A DNA stretch of 64,000 nucleotides from Rhizobium sp. NLR16a (GTDB taxonomy: Bacteria; Pseudomonadota; Alphaproteobacteria; Rhizobiales; Rhizobiaceae). This document shows positions 35,587 through 46,057 of the stretch, piece after piece. The stretch covers positions 521,501 through 585,500 of the forward strand of contig NZ_CP072865.1 of assembly GCF_017948245.1 (NCBI RefSeq), in the 5' to 3' direction. Position 1 is the first letter of the stretch, and every line of letters starts with the position of its first letter. The translations under genes were made by a program, and so were the position numbers. The notes below the pieces were generated by a model. It saw only the letters and a list, made by a program, of their open reading frames with translations, was not told the origin of the DNA and made no database searches.

Positions 35587-36609
35587 ATGCAGACGACAAG
35601 GCAGTGGCAAACCGACGCTATTGGGGCGGAGGCCAATCTGAAGATTGGTGAAGCGAGAATTCCCGACGTGTCCGGCACGATGATCCGGGTGCGGACGCAG
35701 GCGGTCTCCCTCAATTTCCGCGACAGGCTGGTGCTCGAGAGCGGCATGGGACTGCCGCTGCAGTTTCCCTTCGTACCGGCCTCGGACATGGCAGGCGAGG
35801 TCGAGGCCGTCGGCCCGGATGTCACACGCTTCAAACCCGGCGATCGAGTTATCTCCACCTTTTCCCCGGATTGGATCGACGGACGCGGGCCGGGCACTGC
35901 GCGCAATCCGCCTTACCAGACGCGCGGCGGCTTCTATCCCGGCGTGCTGAGCGAACACACCGTGTTTTCCGAAGAGTGGTTCACACTTGCGCCGAAAACG
36001 CTCGATGCCGCCGAAGCGAGCACGCTGCCCTGCGCCGGGTTGACGGCATGGTTCGCGCTGATCGAATGCGGCAAGCTCAAGGCCGGCGACAAAGTGCTGG
36101 TACAGGGAACCGGCGGCGTGGCGCTCTTCGGCCTGCAGATTGCCAAGGCACATGGCGCCGAGGTCTTCATCACATCGGGCAGCAGCGAAAAGCTCGACCG
36201 GGCGCTGGCGCTTGGCGCCGATCACCTGATCAACCGGCATGAGCGCGACTGGGTGGAGCAGTTCCATCGACTGACCGGCGATTACGGCGCCGACCACGTG
36301 CTCGAAATCGTCGGCGGACCGCATCTCGGCCAGGCGCTGAAGGCTGTGGCGGTTAACGGACGCATTTCGGTGATCGGCGTCTTCGAGGGTTTCGAGATCT
36401 CGGCGCCGGTGGCGCCGCTGCTTCTCAAGGCGCCCGTCATGCAGGGAATTACGGTCGGTCACCGCAGGGCGCTGGAGGATCTGGTGCGCGCCGTCGACCA
36501 GATCAGGCTGAAGCCTGTTATCGACAGGCATTATGGCTTCGAGGAGCTGCCGCAGGCGCTCGATCATCTCTATCGAGGTCCCTTCGGCAAGATCGTCATT
36601 AAGTTTTGA
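35587..36609 (+). CDS. NAD(P)-dependent MDR-family oxidoreductase (zinc-type alcohol dehydrogenase-like)
   Basis: 340 residues, GAGAAGGAG ribosome site. GroES-like N-terminal domain with SLNFRDRLVLESGMGLPLQF and FVPASDMAGEVEAVG; Rossmann domain with VQGTGGVALFGLQIAKAHGA near residue 175 and HLINRHERDW. The catalytic-zinc Cys/His/Glu set of classical alcohol dehydrogenases is not evident, so it resembles zinc-independent quinone oxidoreductase-like members. Physiological substrate unknown. Probably controlled by the divergent LysR protein. Confidence 0.85.
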   Translation: MQTTRQWQTDAIGAEANLKIGEARIPDVSGTMIRVRTQAVSLNFRDRLVLESGMGLPLQFPFVPASDMAGEVEAVGPDVTRFKPGDRVISTFSPDWIDGRGPGTARNPPYQTRGGFYPGVLSEHTVFSEEWFTLAPKTLDAAEASTLPCAGLTAWFALIECGKLKAGDKVLVQGTGGVALFGLQIAKAHGAEVFITSGSSEKLDRALALGADHLINRHERDWVEQFHRLTGDYGADHVLEIVGGPHLGQALKAVAVNGRISVIGVFEGFEISAPVAPLLLKAPVMQGITVGHRRALEDLVRAVDQIRLKPVIDRHYGFEELPQALDHLYRGPFGKIVIKF

Positions 36610-36615
36610 GAGATG

Positions 36616-36643
36616 CGCTCCCCTCGCATCGCGAAGGGGAGCG
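36616..36643. terminator. Hairpin between convergent genes
   Basis: Perfect 9-bp arms CGCTCCCCT (36616-36624) and AGGGGAGCG (36635-36643) in the 39-base gap between the convergent oxidoreductase and rhodanese genes. No T-run on either strand, so a bidirectional terminator is only a suggestion. Confidence 0.35.
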
Positions 36644-36648
36644 ATACC

Positions 36649-37059
36649 CTATTCGGCAGCGGCGGCTTGGCTTTCGAAGGCGAAGCCCTCGTCGGCCCAG
36701 CCGGTCATGCCGCCGATCATCAGCTTGGCCCGGAGGCCGAGCTTGGCGAGGCGGAAAGCGGCCTTGTCGGCGCCGTTGCAGTGAGGACCGGCGCAATAGA
36801 CGACGAAGAGCGTATCGCTGGCCCATCCCGACATGCGGTGGGCGGTCATCTTGCCGTGCGGCAGGTTAACCGCGCCAGGCACATGCGACTGCGCAAACAG
36901 CGCCGGCGAGCGCACGTCGAGGAGAACGAAATCGACCTTGCCGGCGGTAAAGGCAGCGCGGACATCCGAGCAGTCGGTTTCGAAGGCGAGCTTGGCGGCA
37001 TAGTGGGCGACAGCAAGATCGGGTGCGGCAGCGGGGATTTCGGAGACGGAACTCGGCAT
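36649..37059 (-). CDS. Rhodanese-domain protein
   Basis: 136 residues: a single rhodanese domain with FVLLDVRSPALFAQSHVPGA near residue 45 and an active-site loop VVYCAGPHCNGADKAA near 88, carrying the candidate catalytic Cys plus a second Cys five residues on. No signal peptide. Probably a sulfur carrier or thiol-modifying protein. It is divergent from a FtrA/GlxA-type regulator 69 bases away, a pairing common in proteobacteria. Confidence 0.85.
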   Translation of the reverse strand: MPSSVSEIPAAAPDLAVAHYAAKLAFETDCSDVRAAFTAGKVDFVLLDVRSPALFAQSHVPGAVNLPHGKMTAHRMSGWASDTLFVVYCAGPHCNGADKAAFRLAKLGLRAKLMIGGMTGWADEGFAFESQAAAAE

Positions 37060-37128
37060 TTGTTTTTCCTTCTAGTTGGAATTGCCGCCTGGTATCGCCG
37101 ATGCTAGAGATTTGCGAAATTGGCCAAC

Positions 37129-38127
37129 ATGACTGTCAGCGTAAAGATCATGCCAAACACATCTCCGCGGCGGAACGGACCGCTGGTCGCCGTACTTGCC
37201 TATGACGGGCTCTGCACCTTCGAATTCGGGATAGCCTATGAGGTCTTCGGCCTGCCGCGTCCCGAGATGGGCGAGGGGTGGTATCGCTTCTCCGTCTGCG
37301 GTATCGAGCCGGGGCCGCTTCGCGCCGCCGGCGGATTGACGGTCGCGGTCGACAAGGGGCTGGAAGTGCTCGATGCGGCGGACCTGATCGTCGTGCCCGG
37401 CTGGCGGTCAATCGATGCGCCGGTGCCGGAACCGCTTTCCGCCGCTCTCAAGGCAGCGCACCAGCGCGGCGCGCGAATCATGTCGCTCTGTTCCGGAGTT
37501 GCGGTTCTTGCCGCGTCCGGGTTGCTTGCCAACCGCAGGGCTACAACGCATTGGCGCTATGTCGCCACGATCGCAGCGCGTTATCCTGACATCACGCTCG
37601 ACGCGGATGTACTCTACATCGATGAGGGCAGCCTGCTGACAGCGGCCGGCAGCGCGGCCGGCATCGATCTCTGCCTGCATGTCGTGCGCGGCGATTTCGG
37701 CTCGGAGGCGGCAAACAGCGTCGCCCGCCGCCTCATCGTGCCGCCGCACCGCGAAGGTGGGCAGGCACAGTTCATCGGCGCGCCGATTCCGCAGGAACGT
37801 GAGGGCATACGCCTCAGCCCGCTGATCGAATGGATGCGTCAAAGCCTTGCCGTGGAGCAGCCGATCAGTCTGCTCGCCAAAAGGGCTGGCATGAGCGTTC
37901 GCACTTTCCAGCGCCGCTTCGAAGCGACGACAGGTCTCAGCGTCGGCGAATGGCTGCTGAAGGAGCGGCTGCGCCATGCGCGCGACCTTCTTGAAAGAGA
38001 GCTTGCCGTATCGCTCGACGACATCGCGATATCCAGCGGCTTCGGCACCTTGGCGACGATGCGGCACCACTTCCGCAAGCGGCTGGGCACGAGCCCGAAT
38101 GCCTATCGGAAGTCATTTGGCGGCTGA
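37129..38127 (+). CDS. ftrA: GlxA/FtrA-type AraC-family transcriptional regulator
   Basis: About 332 residues from ATG 37129 (TTG 37120 and ATG 37150 are alternatives). The N-terminal DJ-1/PfpI-like domain has VAVLAYDGLCTFEFGIAYEV and the nucleophile-elbow-like Cys in IMSLCSGVAVLAASGLL; the C-terminal AraC pair of helix-turn-helix motifs has LAKRAGMSVRTFQRRFEATT and AISSGFGTLATMRHHFRKR. The layout matches FtrA. The divergent rhodanese gene is the likely target; the ligand is unknown. Confidence 0.85.
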   Translation: MTVSVKIMPNTSPRRNGPLVAVLAYDGLCTFEFGIAYEVFGLPRPEMGEGWYRFSVCGIEPGPLRAAGGLTVAVDKGLEVLDAADLIVVPGWRSIDAPVPEPLSAALKAAHQRGARIMSLCSGVAVLAASGLLANRRATTHWRYVATIAARYPDITLDADVLYIDEGSLLTAAGSAAGIDLCLHVVRGDFGSEAANSVARRLIVPPHREGGQAQFIGAPIPQEREGIRLSPLIEWMRQSLAVEQPISLLAKRAGMSVRTFQRRFEATTGLSVGEWLLKERLRHARDLLERELAVSLDDIAISSGFGTLATMRHHFRKRLGTSPNAYRKSFGG

Positions 38128-38223
38128 GCGCGTTATCCCGACATAGGGTCCAACTTTTCAACGCGTTCGATATCGCCGAAAGCCGTCAACCCGTCGGTTG
38201 TTTAACAGGCTGGTCCGAGAGCT

Positions 38224-40306
<2,083 letters not shown>

Positions 40307-40741
40307 ATGTTCAAGAAATACGCCTACGCCTGGATCGCCGTCGGCTTCTTTCTGTTTTCGCTCGCCGGCCATTGGTTATTTGGCTGGTTTGCTTTTGTCG
40401 GGGAGCAGCAGAGCCACGGTCAAGCCGCTGATATCGATGCCTATCTCATGGAGATGGGCAGAGACACCTTTGAAAATTGGCAGTCCGAATTCCTGCAACT
40501 GCTCTGGCAGGTCGTCGGTCTTGCCTACTTTCTCTACATCGGATCTCCGTCTTCGAAGGAAAATGATGACCGCGCGGAAGCGAAACTGGACGCTCTGATC
40601 CGATTAAATGCCGGAGAAAGGGCTGAAGCGATCATCGCCGAAATTGATAAGCACTTCATGAGAACCGGTGGACATGCGGGACCATACGCCCACGACCTGG
40701 AAACGCGCAGGGGGTCTGAGAGGATCGGCGGCGCCACCTGA
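40307..40741 (+). CDS. Small membrane protein, DUF6766-like
   Basis: 144 residues from ATG 40307 behind a near-perfect AAAGGAGG ribosome site. Two transmembrane segments (YAWIAVGFFLFSLAGHWLFG and LQLLWQVVGLAYFLYIG) flank a loop with GEQQSHGQAADIDAYLMEMG and FENWQSEF; a charged cytoplasmic tail follows. The spacing of the helices and the W-x-SEFLQ pattern match what I recall of DUF6766. Function unknown. It lies in a trehalose/stress gene neighbourhood, convergent with treZ. Confidence 0.7.
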   Translation: MFKKYAYAWIAVGFFLFSLAGHWLFGWFAFVGEQQSHGQAADIDAYLMEMGRDTFENWQSEFLQLLWQVVGLAYFLYIGSPSSKENDDRAEAKLDALIRLNAGERAEAIIAEIDKHFMRTGGHAGPYAHDLETRRGSERIGGAT

Positions 40742-40789
40742 ACTGGCCTATGAAGCGCAGCTGCCGATAAGCCCCGCTTCATGGGACGG

Positions 40790-42793
40790 TTATGCGAGGT
40801 ATTGGATCAGGCCGGCGTCTTCTGCTCGCGAAATGCCGGCTTGCCAGCCCTTCACGGGTACTCCTGAGGCGTTTCGCCGGTTCCCGACTTTTACAGGTGC
40901 GAGGACCAAAGCGATATCTCCGTTCAAGACCCAACGCTTCTGGAAATCATAGGGCCGGCGTCCGCTGCCACCATATGAGGGATCTTCACTCGACCACGAG
41001 AGACACCATTGATGACCTTGCGGTGAAGCAAAAAGCGGATCCGGCAGACTGTCGACCACGAGATCATTGCCGAAGTTGATCAGCAATAATCTCTCATCAG
41101 ACGGTTTTTCCGCGAAGAACCTCAGGAGGAAGGCGGTGCTGGACAAGAGACTGCCGTCCAACTGGCCGTCACGGGCGCACGCCTGGCGAGAAAATGCCTT
41201 ATCTGTCTGACGCAGATTCAGCAGGTCGCGATGAAGCTGAACGATCGCCGCGTTCCTCTCCCATTCGGCCCAATCAAGCTTCACCTTGTCGAACGTCGCG
41301 CGAGCACATGGATCAGCCATGTGTCTAATGAGTTCTTCATCCCTCAGGTTCGGGAATTGGCTGATAAAACTACGCCGTCCCTGCCGTACGATGTCGGCAA
41401 TTTCTCCGTCGTGATCGGCGAAATAATAGAACGGAGAAGAGGAACCAAACTCCTGTCCCTGAAAGAGCATGGGCGTCTGCGGCCCCAGCAACTGGAGCGC
41501 CGTCAGGGCTCGAAGTCGTGCCGGAGACGTTATGTGGCCGATTCTGGCTCCTATGCCGGAGTTGGCGACCTGATCGTGATTTTGGAGAAAATGTACGAAA
41601 TTCCACGGTTTGAGGTCGAGCCCGGCGGCTCCCCGCGGCCGATCCTGCCAATCATATCTTTGTCCCTGAAACAGGCAGCCATACTTGGCGGCAGAAACGA
41701 GTTCCTGAGCCGTACCGCGATGATCATGATAATAGGCTTCATTGCGGCCCGTCAGCGCCACTGTCGCGGAGCGGTGGAAATCCTCATTCCACAAGGCGTC
41801 CAGCCCATGCCCTCCCACCTCAGCCGGCCGCACCATATTGGTTTGTTGCGGCTCATTTTCGCTGACGAGATAGATTTGACGCTGTCTCGCTGCTGCGCGA
41901 GCTTCCCTGGCGATGACCGTGACGATGTGTTCGCGGCTTGAGTCGAACAAGGCCTGCGTTGCATCGATGCGCAATCCATCAAAATGAAATTCGTCGATCC
42001 AATAGGCCGCGTTCTTTGCGACATATTCGCGAACGCCACGGCTGTTCGCACCATCGAAGTTGATCGACTTGCCCCATTCGTTCGAGTAACGCTCGGTGAA
42101 ATAGTCTGGTGTGAATTCGCAAAAACGCTCGCCTTTACCGAAGTGATTGTAGACCACGTCGAGGATCACCCCCATGCCGATCCGGTGGGCTTCGTCGACG
42201 AAGGCGCGCACATCATCCGGTGGTCCATAGAGCCGGGTGGGAGCATAGAGCAACGTGCCGTCGTAACCCCAGCCGAACTCGCCTTCAAACTCGTTGATCG
42301 GCATTACTTCCAGGCAGTTGATGCCAATCGACCGAAGTCTTGCCAGTTTTTCCCGGGCTGCCGCAAAGGTGCCGTCCCTTGTGAAGGTGCCGATGTGCAT
42401 CTCATAGAGAGCAGCTCCGGAGGCGCGGATTCCCTGCCAATCGTGGTCATTCCACTGATACTGCGCCGGATCCACGACAACTGACGGCCCGGATGGACCC
42501 TTCGGCTGAAAACGCGAGGCAGGATCGGCAAGAAGATAACCTGCATCCCCAAAGTGAAACCGGTATCGCGTCCCTGCAGCCAGGCCGGGCAGATAGAGGC
42601 AGAAGTAGCCGTCGTCCTCCGCCGGCATCTCGTATTCGGAATTTTCCTCGATGACGGCGAAACAGCGTTCTCTGGCAGGGGCCCATAGTCGGAACGAAAC
42701 GCCGCCAGCATCAACCTCCGCTCCGATCGGGAGGCGTCGGCTCGAACTGGGGGACACCGGTTTCGACTTTTCGCTGTTTGAGTGGTCGTGCAT
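40790..42793 (-). CDS. treZ: Malto-oligosyltrehalose trehalohydrolase TreZ
   Basis: 667 residues, somewhat longer than the usual 580-600. N-terminal carbohydrate-binding/early-set domain (VSFRLWAPARERCFAVIEE), then the GH13 barrel with EMHIGTFTRDGTF, VILDVVYNHFG, nucleophile Asp in FDGLRIDATQALFDSS, acid/base Glu in LVSENEPQQ and third Asp in FLQNHDQVANSG. Releases trehalose from maltooligosyltrehalose, acting after TreY, which is not in this window. The preceding 28 bases hold a candidate EcfG promoter, consistent with stress-induced trehalose synthesis. Confidence 0.9.
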   Translation of the reverse strand: MHDHSNSEKSKPVSPSSSRRLPIGAEVDAGGVSFRLWAPARERCFAVIEENSEYEMPAEDDGYFCLYLPGLAAGTRYRFHFGDAGYLLADPASRFQPKGPSGPSVVVDPAQYQWNDHDWQGIRASGAALYEMHIGTFTRDGTFAAAREKLARLRSIGINCLEVMPINEFEGEFGWGYDGTLLYAPTRLYGPPDDVRAFVDEAHRIGMGVILDVVYNHFGKGERFCEFTPDYFTERYSNEWGKSINFDGANSRGVREYVAKNAAYWIDEFHFDGLRIDATQALFDSSREHIVTVIAREARAAARQRQIYLVSENEPQQTNMVRPAEVGGHGLDALWNEDFHRSATVALTGRNEAYYHDHRGTAQELVSAAKYGCLFQGQRYDWQDRPRGAAGLDLKPWNFVHFLQNHDQVANSGIGARIGHITSPARLRALTALQLLGPQTPMLFQGQEFGSSSPFYYFADHDGEIADIVRQGRRSFISQFPNLRDEELIRHMADPCARATFDKVKLDWAEWERNAAIVQLHRDLLNLRQTDKAFSRQACARDGQLDGSLLSSTAFLLRFFAEKPSDERLLLINFGNDLVVDSLPDPLFASPQGHQWCLSWSSEDPSYGGSGRRPYDFQKRWVLNGDIALVLAPVKVGNRRNASGVPVKGWQAGISRAEDAGLIQYLA

Positions 42794-42820
42794 GGCTCTC
42801 TCGTGGAGATCGCCTGCGCT

Positions 42821-42845
42821 AACTTCGGCAGCCTCATGATGTTCC
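42821..42845 (-). promoter_or_regulatory. Candidate EcfG-type promoter for treZ
   Basis: On the minus strand GGAAC (42845-42841), exactly 16 bases, then AGTT (42824-42821). The GTT core and spacing match the EcfG consensus; the first -10 base differs. It stands 28 bases before the treZ start codon. Confidence 0.5.
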
Positions 42846-42953
42846 CAGAATTGCTTTCCGCCACCTTTCGGGGCCGCCCATCAGGCCCAAAATCCGCATT
42901 TGCAATACAGCGCAACGCCGCGGACCGAACTTGTCCGCGGCGTCGCGAAGCAG

Positions 42954-44267
42954 TCACTCCGCCGCTTGGCGGGCCATCGGATTATTCGGGTGGGTCGTCC
43001 AATTGGCGTAGTTCGGATCGACGACGCGGCCGGTGCGCTTGTCGAGGGTACCGGCAGCAAGCGGTTCCATGGTGATGCAGTTCTCGACCGGGCAGACGTT
43101 GACGCAGAGATTGCACCCGACGCATTCCTCTTCGATTACCTCGAAATGACGCAGACCGTTGACGACATTGGTAATTGCCTGGTGCGAGGTGTCCTCGCAG
43201 GCGATATGGCAGCGGCCGCATTTGATGCAGGCGTCCTGGTCGATCTTCGCCTTGGCGACATAGTTGAGGTTCAGATATTGCCAATCGGTGACGTTGGGCA
43301 CGGCGCGGCCGGTAATGTCGTCGAGGCTACGATGGCCCTTTTCGTCCATCCAGTCGGAGAGACCCGTTATCATCTCCTGCACGATCTTGAAGCCATAGGT
43401 CATCGCCGCGGTGCAGACCTGGACGTTGCCGGCGCCGAGAACGAGGAATTCGGCTGCGTCCCGCCAGGTAGTGATGCCGCCGATGCCGGAGATGGGCAGG
43501 CCATAGGTTTCCGGATCACGGGCGATCTCGGCCACCATGTTGAGGGCGATCGGCTTGACCGCCGGGCCGCAATAACCGCCATGGCTGCCCTTGCCACCGA
43601 CCGTCGGGTTGGGGGCGAAGTTGTCGAGATCGACTGACACAATCGAGTTGATCGTATTGATCAGCGAAACGGCGTCGGTGCCGCCGGCCTTGGCGGCGCG
43701 GGCGGGACGGCGGATATCGGTGATATTGGGCGTCAGTTTGGTGATGACGGGCATGCGGGTGTACTGCTTGCACCAGCGCACGACCATCTCGATATATTCC
43801 GGCACCTGGCCGACGGCCGAGCCCATGCCGCGCTCCGACATGCCGTGCGGACAGCCGAAATTGAGTTCGATACCGTCGGCGCCGGTCTCTTCGACCAGCG
43901 GCAGGATCGCCTTCCAGGCCTGTTCCTCGCAGGGCACCATGATCGAGGCGATCAGCGCCCGATCCGGCCAGTTCATCTTCACCTGCTTCATCTCACGCAG
44001 GTTGGTGTAGAGGTCGCGGTCGGTGATGAGCTCGATATTGTTGAGTCCCAGCAGGCGGCGGTCGGCGCCAAAGATCGCGCCATAGCGGGGGCCGTTGACG
44101 TTGACGACGGGCGGGCCTTCCTCGCCGAGCGTCTTCCAGACCACGCCGCCCCAACCGGCCTTGAAGGCGCGCTCGACGTTATAGGCCTTGTCGGTCGGCG
44201 GCGCGGAGGCCAGCCAGAACGGGTTCGGGGATTTGATGCCGACGAAATTGTTGCGGAGATCAGCCAT
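42954..44267 (-). CDS. preA: NAD-dependent dihydropyrimidine dehydrogenase subunit PreA
   Basis: 437 residues. FMN-binding TIM barrel of the dihydroorotate dehydrogenase type (NPFWLASAPPTDKAYNVERA, GIELNFGCPHGMSERGMGSA with the catalytic Cys region, ISGIGGITTWRDAAEFLVLG), then two C-terminal [4Fe-4S] motifs CIKCGRCHIAC and CVGCNLCVNVCPVE. With PreT it reduces uracil or thymine to the dihydro form, the first step of reductive pyrimidine degradation. 15 bases after preT. Confidence 0.95.
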   Translation of the reverse strand: MADLRNNFVGIKSPNPFWLASAPPTDKAYNVERAFKAGWGGVVWKTLGEEGPPVVNVNGPRYGAIFGADRRLLGLNNIELITDRDLYTNLREMKQVKMNWPDRALIASIMVPCEEQAWKAILPLVEETGADGIELNFGCPHGMSERGMGSAVGQVPEYIEMVVRWCKQYTRMPVITKLTPNITDIRRPARAAKAGGTDAVSLINTINSIVSVDLDNFAPNPTVGGKGSHGGYCGPAVKPIALNMVAEIARDPETYGLPISGIGGITTWRDAAEFLVLGAGNVQVCTAAMTYGFKIVQEMITGLSDWMDEKGHRSLDDITGRAVPNVTDWQYLNLNYVAKAKIDQDACIKCGRCHIACEDTSHQAITNVVNGLRHFEVIEEECVGCNLCVNVCPVENCITMEPLAAGTLDKRTGRVVDPNYANWTTHPNNPMARQAAE

Positions 44268-44282
44268 TGTTCATTCTCCCCT

Positions 44283-45644
44283 TCAAGCAACCGCGACAGC
44301 CGGAACGGCTGTTGCGGAGAGGGCGCGATGGATGGATTCAGCCGCGTCGCGGCCGTGGGCGACGGCGGAAACCGTGAGATCCTCGCCGCCAAAGACGCAG
44401 TCGCCGCCGGCCCAGACGCCGTCGAGCGAGGTGCGGCCTTCGGCGTCGACGGCAATGCGGCCGGACTCCATGCGCAGCGAACCGAGGCCCGCGGCATCAA
44501 AGGTCTGGCCGATCGCCTTGAAGATCTGGTCGGCGGCAATCACGCCGGTCTCGCCGGTGCCGACGAGGCGGCCTTCGAGGATTTTGGTATATTCCACTTC
44601 GATCGCGGCAACTTTGCCGTCCTGCGACAGGATCGATTTCGGCGCCAGCCAGTGGCGGATGATGACGCCCTTGGAACTGGCCAGATCCTGCTCGTATTCC
44701 GAGGCGTTCATGTGCTCCTTGCCACGGCGATAACAGATCGTCACTTCCTCGGCGCCGAGCAGCTTTGCCTGCACGGCAGCGTCGATCGCCGTCATCCCGC
44801 CGCCGAGCACGACGACCCGGCGGCCGATGGCAATGTCGCTCTTGTCGTCAGCCTGGCGAAGGGCGGCGATGAAATCGACGGCGTCGTCGACGCCGGCTAG
44901 GTTTTCGCCCTCAATGCGCAGGGCGTTGACGCCGGCAAGGCCGATGCCGAGGAAGACGGCGTCATATTGCGCCTGCAGATCGGAAAGCGAAAAATCGCGG
45001 CCGAGGAGGGCGCCTTGCTTAACCTCGATGCCGCCGATCGACATGATGTAATCGACTTCCCGCTGGGCGAAATCGTCTACTGTTTTATAGGTGGCGATGC
45101 CGTATTCGTTGAGGCCGCCGGATTTTTCCCTGCCGTCGTAAATCGTGACGGAATGACCCTTCACGGCCAGGCGATGTGCGGCGGCAAGGCCTGCCGGGCC
45201 GGCGCCGACGACGGCAATCCTTTTGCCGCTCGCCTCTGCCCTGATATAAAACTGTTTGCCGGCCTGCATGGCGGCATCGGTCGCATAACGCTGCAGGCGG
45301 CCGATTTCGACGGGCCGTTCCTCGGCCGTATTGCGCACGCAGGCCTGCTCGCACAACTCTTCGGTGGGACAGACGCGGGCGCACATGCCGCCGAGGATGT
45401 TCTGGTCGAAGATCGTCTTTGCCGAGCCGAGCGCATTGCCGGTCGAAATCTGGCGAATGAAGAGCGGAATGTCGATCGAGGTGGGACAGGCCGTCATACA
45501 CGGCGCGTCATAACAGAAATAACAGCGGTCGGCGGCGACCAGCGCCTCATGATTGTCGAGGCGCGGATGCAGATCGGAAAAATTAGCGTCATACTCGGCG
45601 GGCGAAAGCCGGCCAGCATGAATCCCGGTTTCCAGTCGTTCCAT
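44283..45644 (-). CDS. preT: NAD-dependent dihydropyrimidine dehydrogenase subunit PreT
   Basis: 453 residues. N-terminal Cys-rich Fe-S region (CYFCYDAPCMTACPTSID; GGMCARVCPTEELCEQAC), FAD-binding AVVGAGPAGLAAAHRLAVKG near residue 130 and NAD-binding VVLGGGMTAIDAAVQAKLLG near 280, with a final GGDCVFGGEDLTVSAVAHGR. Feeds electrons from NADH to PreA. First gene of preTA. It shares the TTGGTAAAC sequence just upstream of its start with the operator near the RutR-like gene, which hints at common regulation. Confidence 0.93.
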   Translation of the reverse strand: MERLETGIHAGRLSPAEYDANFSDLHPRLDNHEALVAADRCYFCYDAPCMTACPTSIDIPLFIRQISTGNALGSAKTIFDQNILGGMCARVCPTEELCEQACVRNTAEERPVEIGRLQRYATDAAMQAGKQFYIRAEASGKRIAVVGAGPAGLAAAHRLAVKGHSVTIYDGREKSGGLNEYGIATYKTVDDFAQREVDYIMSIGGIEVKQGALLGRDFSLSDLQAQYDAVFLGIGLAGVNALRIEGENLAGVDDAVDFIAALRQADDKSDIAIGRRVVVLGGGMTAIDAAVQAKLLGAEEVTICYRRGKEHMNASEYEQDLASSKGVIIRHWLAPKSILSQDGKVAAIEVEYTKILEGRLVGTGETGVIAADQIFKAIGQTFDAAGLGSLRMESGRIAVDAEGRTSLDGVWAGGDCVFGGEDLTVSAVAHGRDAAESIHRALSATAVPAVAVA

Positions 45645-45960
45645 TGAAGTTCCCTCATTATTGGTAAACGGCCTGTGAGGGAAAGCGTAACTCAGGTTTA
45701 AAAATTTATCAAACGGTAAAATTTTGACGGATCCTCCTGGAGAGGGTGCCGGTAAATCGCTGTTTTTTAACGTTTAATTTCTTCAGTTTTGACCGATGAT
45801 TTATCTGAAGATGCGGCGAGGGAAGAGCATCAGAAAAAAGATTAAAAAAGGACGATTTTTTTCGAATGCGAGGGAACCAAATCCTGGCTTCGCCGTTATC
45901 GCGATATCCGGATGGTGATCGCATCGACCCAACATGCGCGCCCCCAACCCACTATCCGGA
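45645..45960. other. preT upstream region with pyrimidine-operator-like sequences
   Basis: 316 bases without a gene, AT-rich between 45690 and 45860. It must hold the preTA promoter on the minus strand. ATTGGTAAAC at 45660-45669 repeats half of the RutR-like operator at 30520-30535, and TTTATCAAACGGTAAA at 45705-45720 matches the remembered RutR palindrome at 10 of 14 positions. Weak individually, but co-located. Confidence 0.4.
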
Positions 45961-46026
45961 CGTACTCACGGTCCCCTCCCGGTGAGTGAAGACAGCCGGT
46001 GCGCCGCCCTCGCACCGGCTGTTTTT
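45961..46026 (+). ncRNA. Candidate small RNA: CCUCCC-loop hairpin followed by a rho-independent terminator
   Basis: A hairpin with arms ACTCAC (45964-45969) and GTGAGT (45982-45987) exposes CCCCTCCC in its loop, an anti-Shine-Dalgarno-like motif. Four bases later a perfect 12-bp terminator stem (45992-46003 with 46011-46022) is followed by TTTTC. No plus-strand gene lies upstream, so the terminator has no obvious client other than a small RNA. The layout resembles rhizobial alpha-r14-type RNAs as I recall them. The 5' end is unknown and may lie 50-100 bases upstream. Confidence 0.5.
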
Positions 46027-46057
46027 CTGTTGCTGACAGGCCTGTCGTTTCCGGCTA

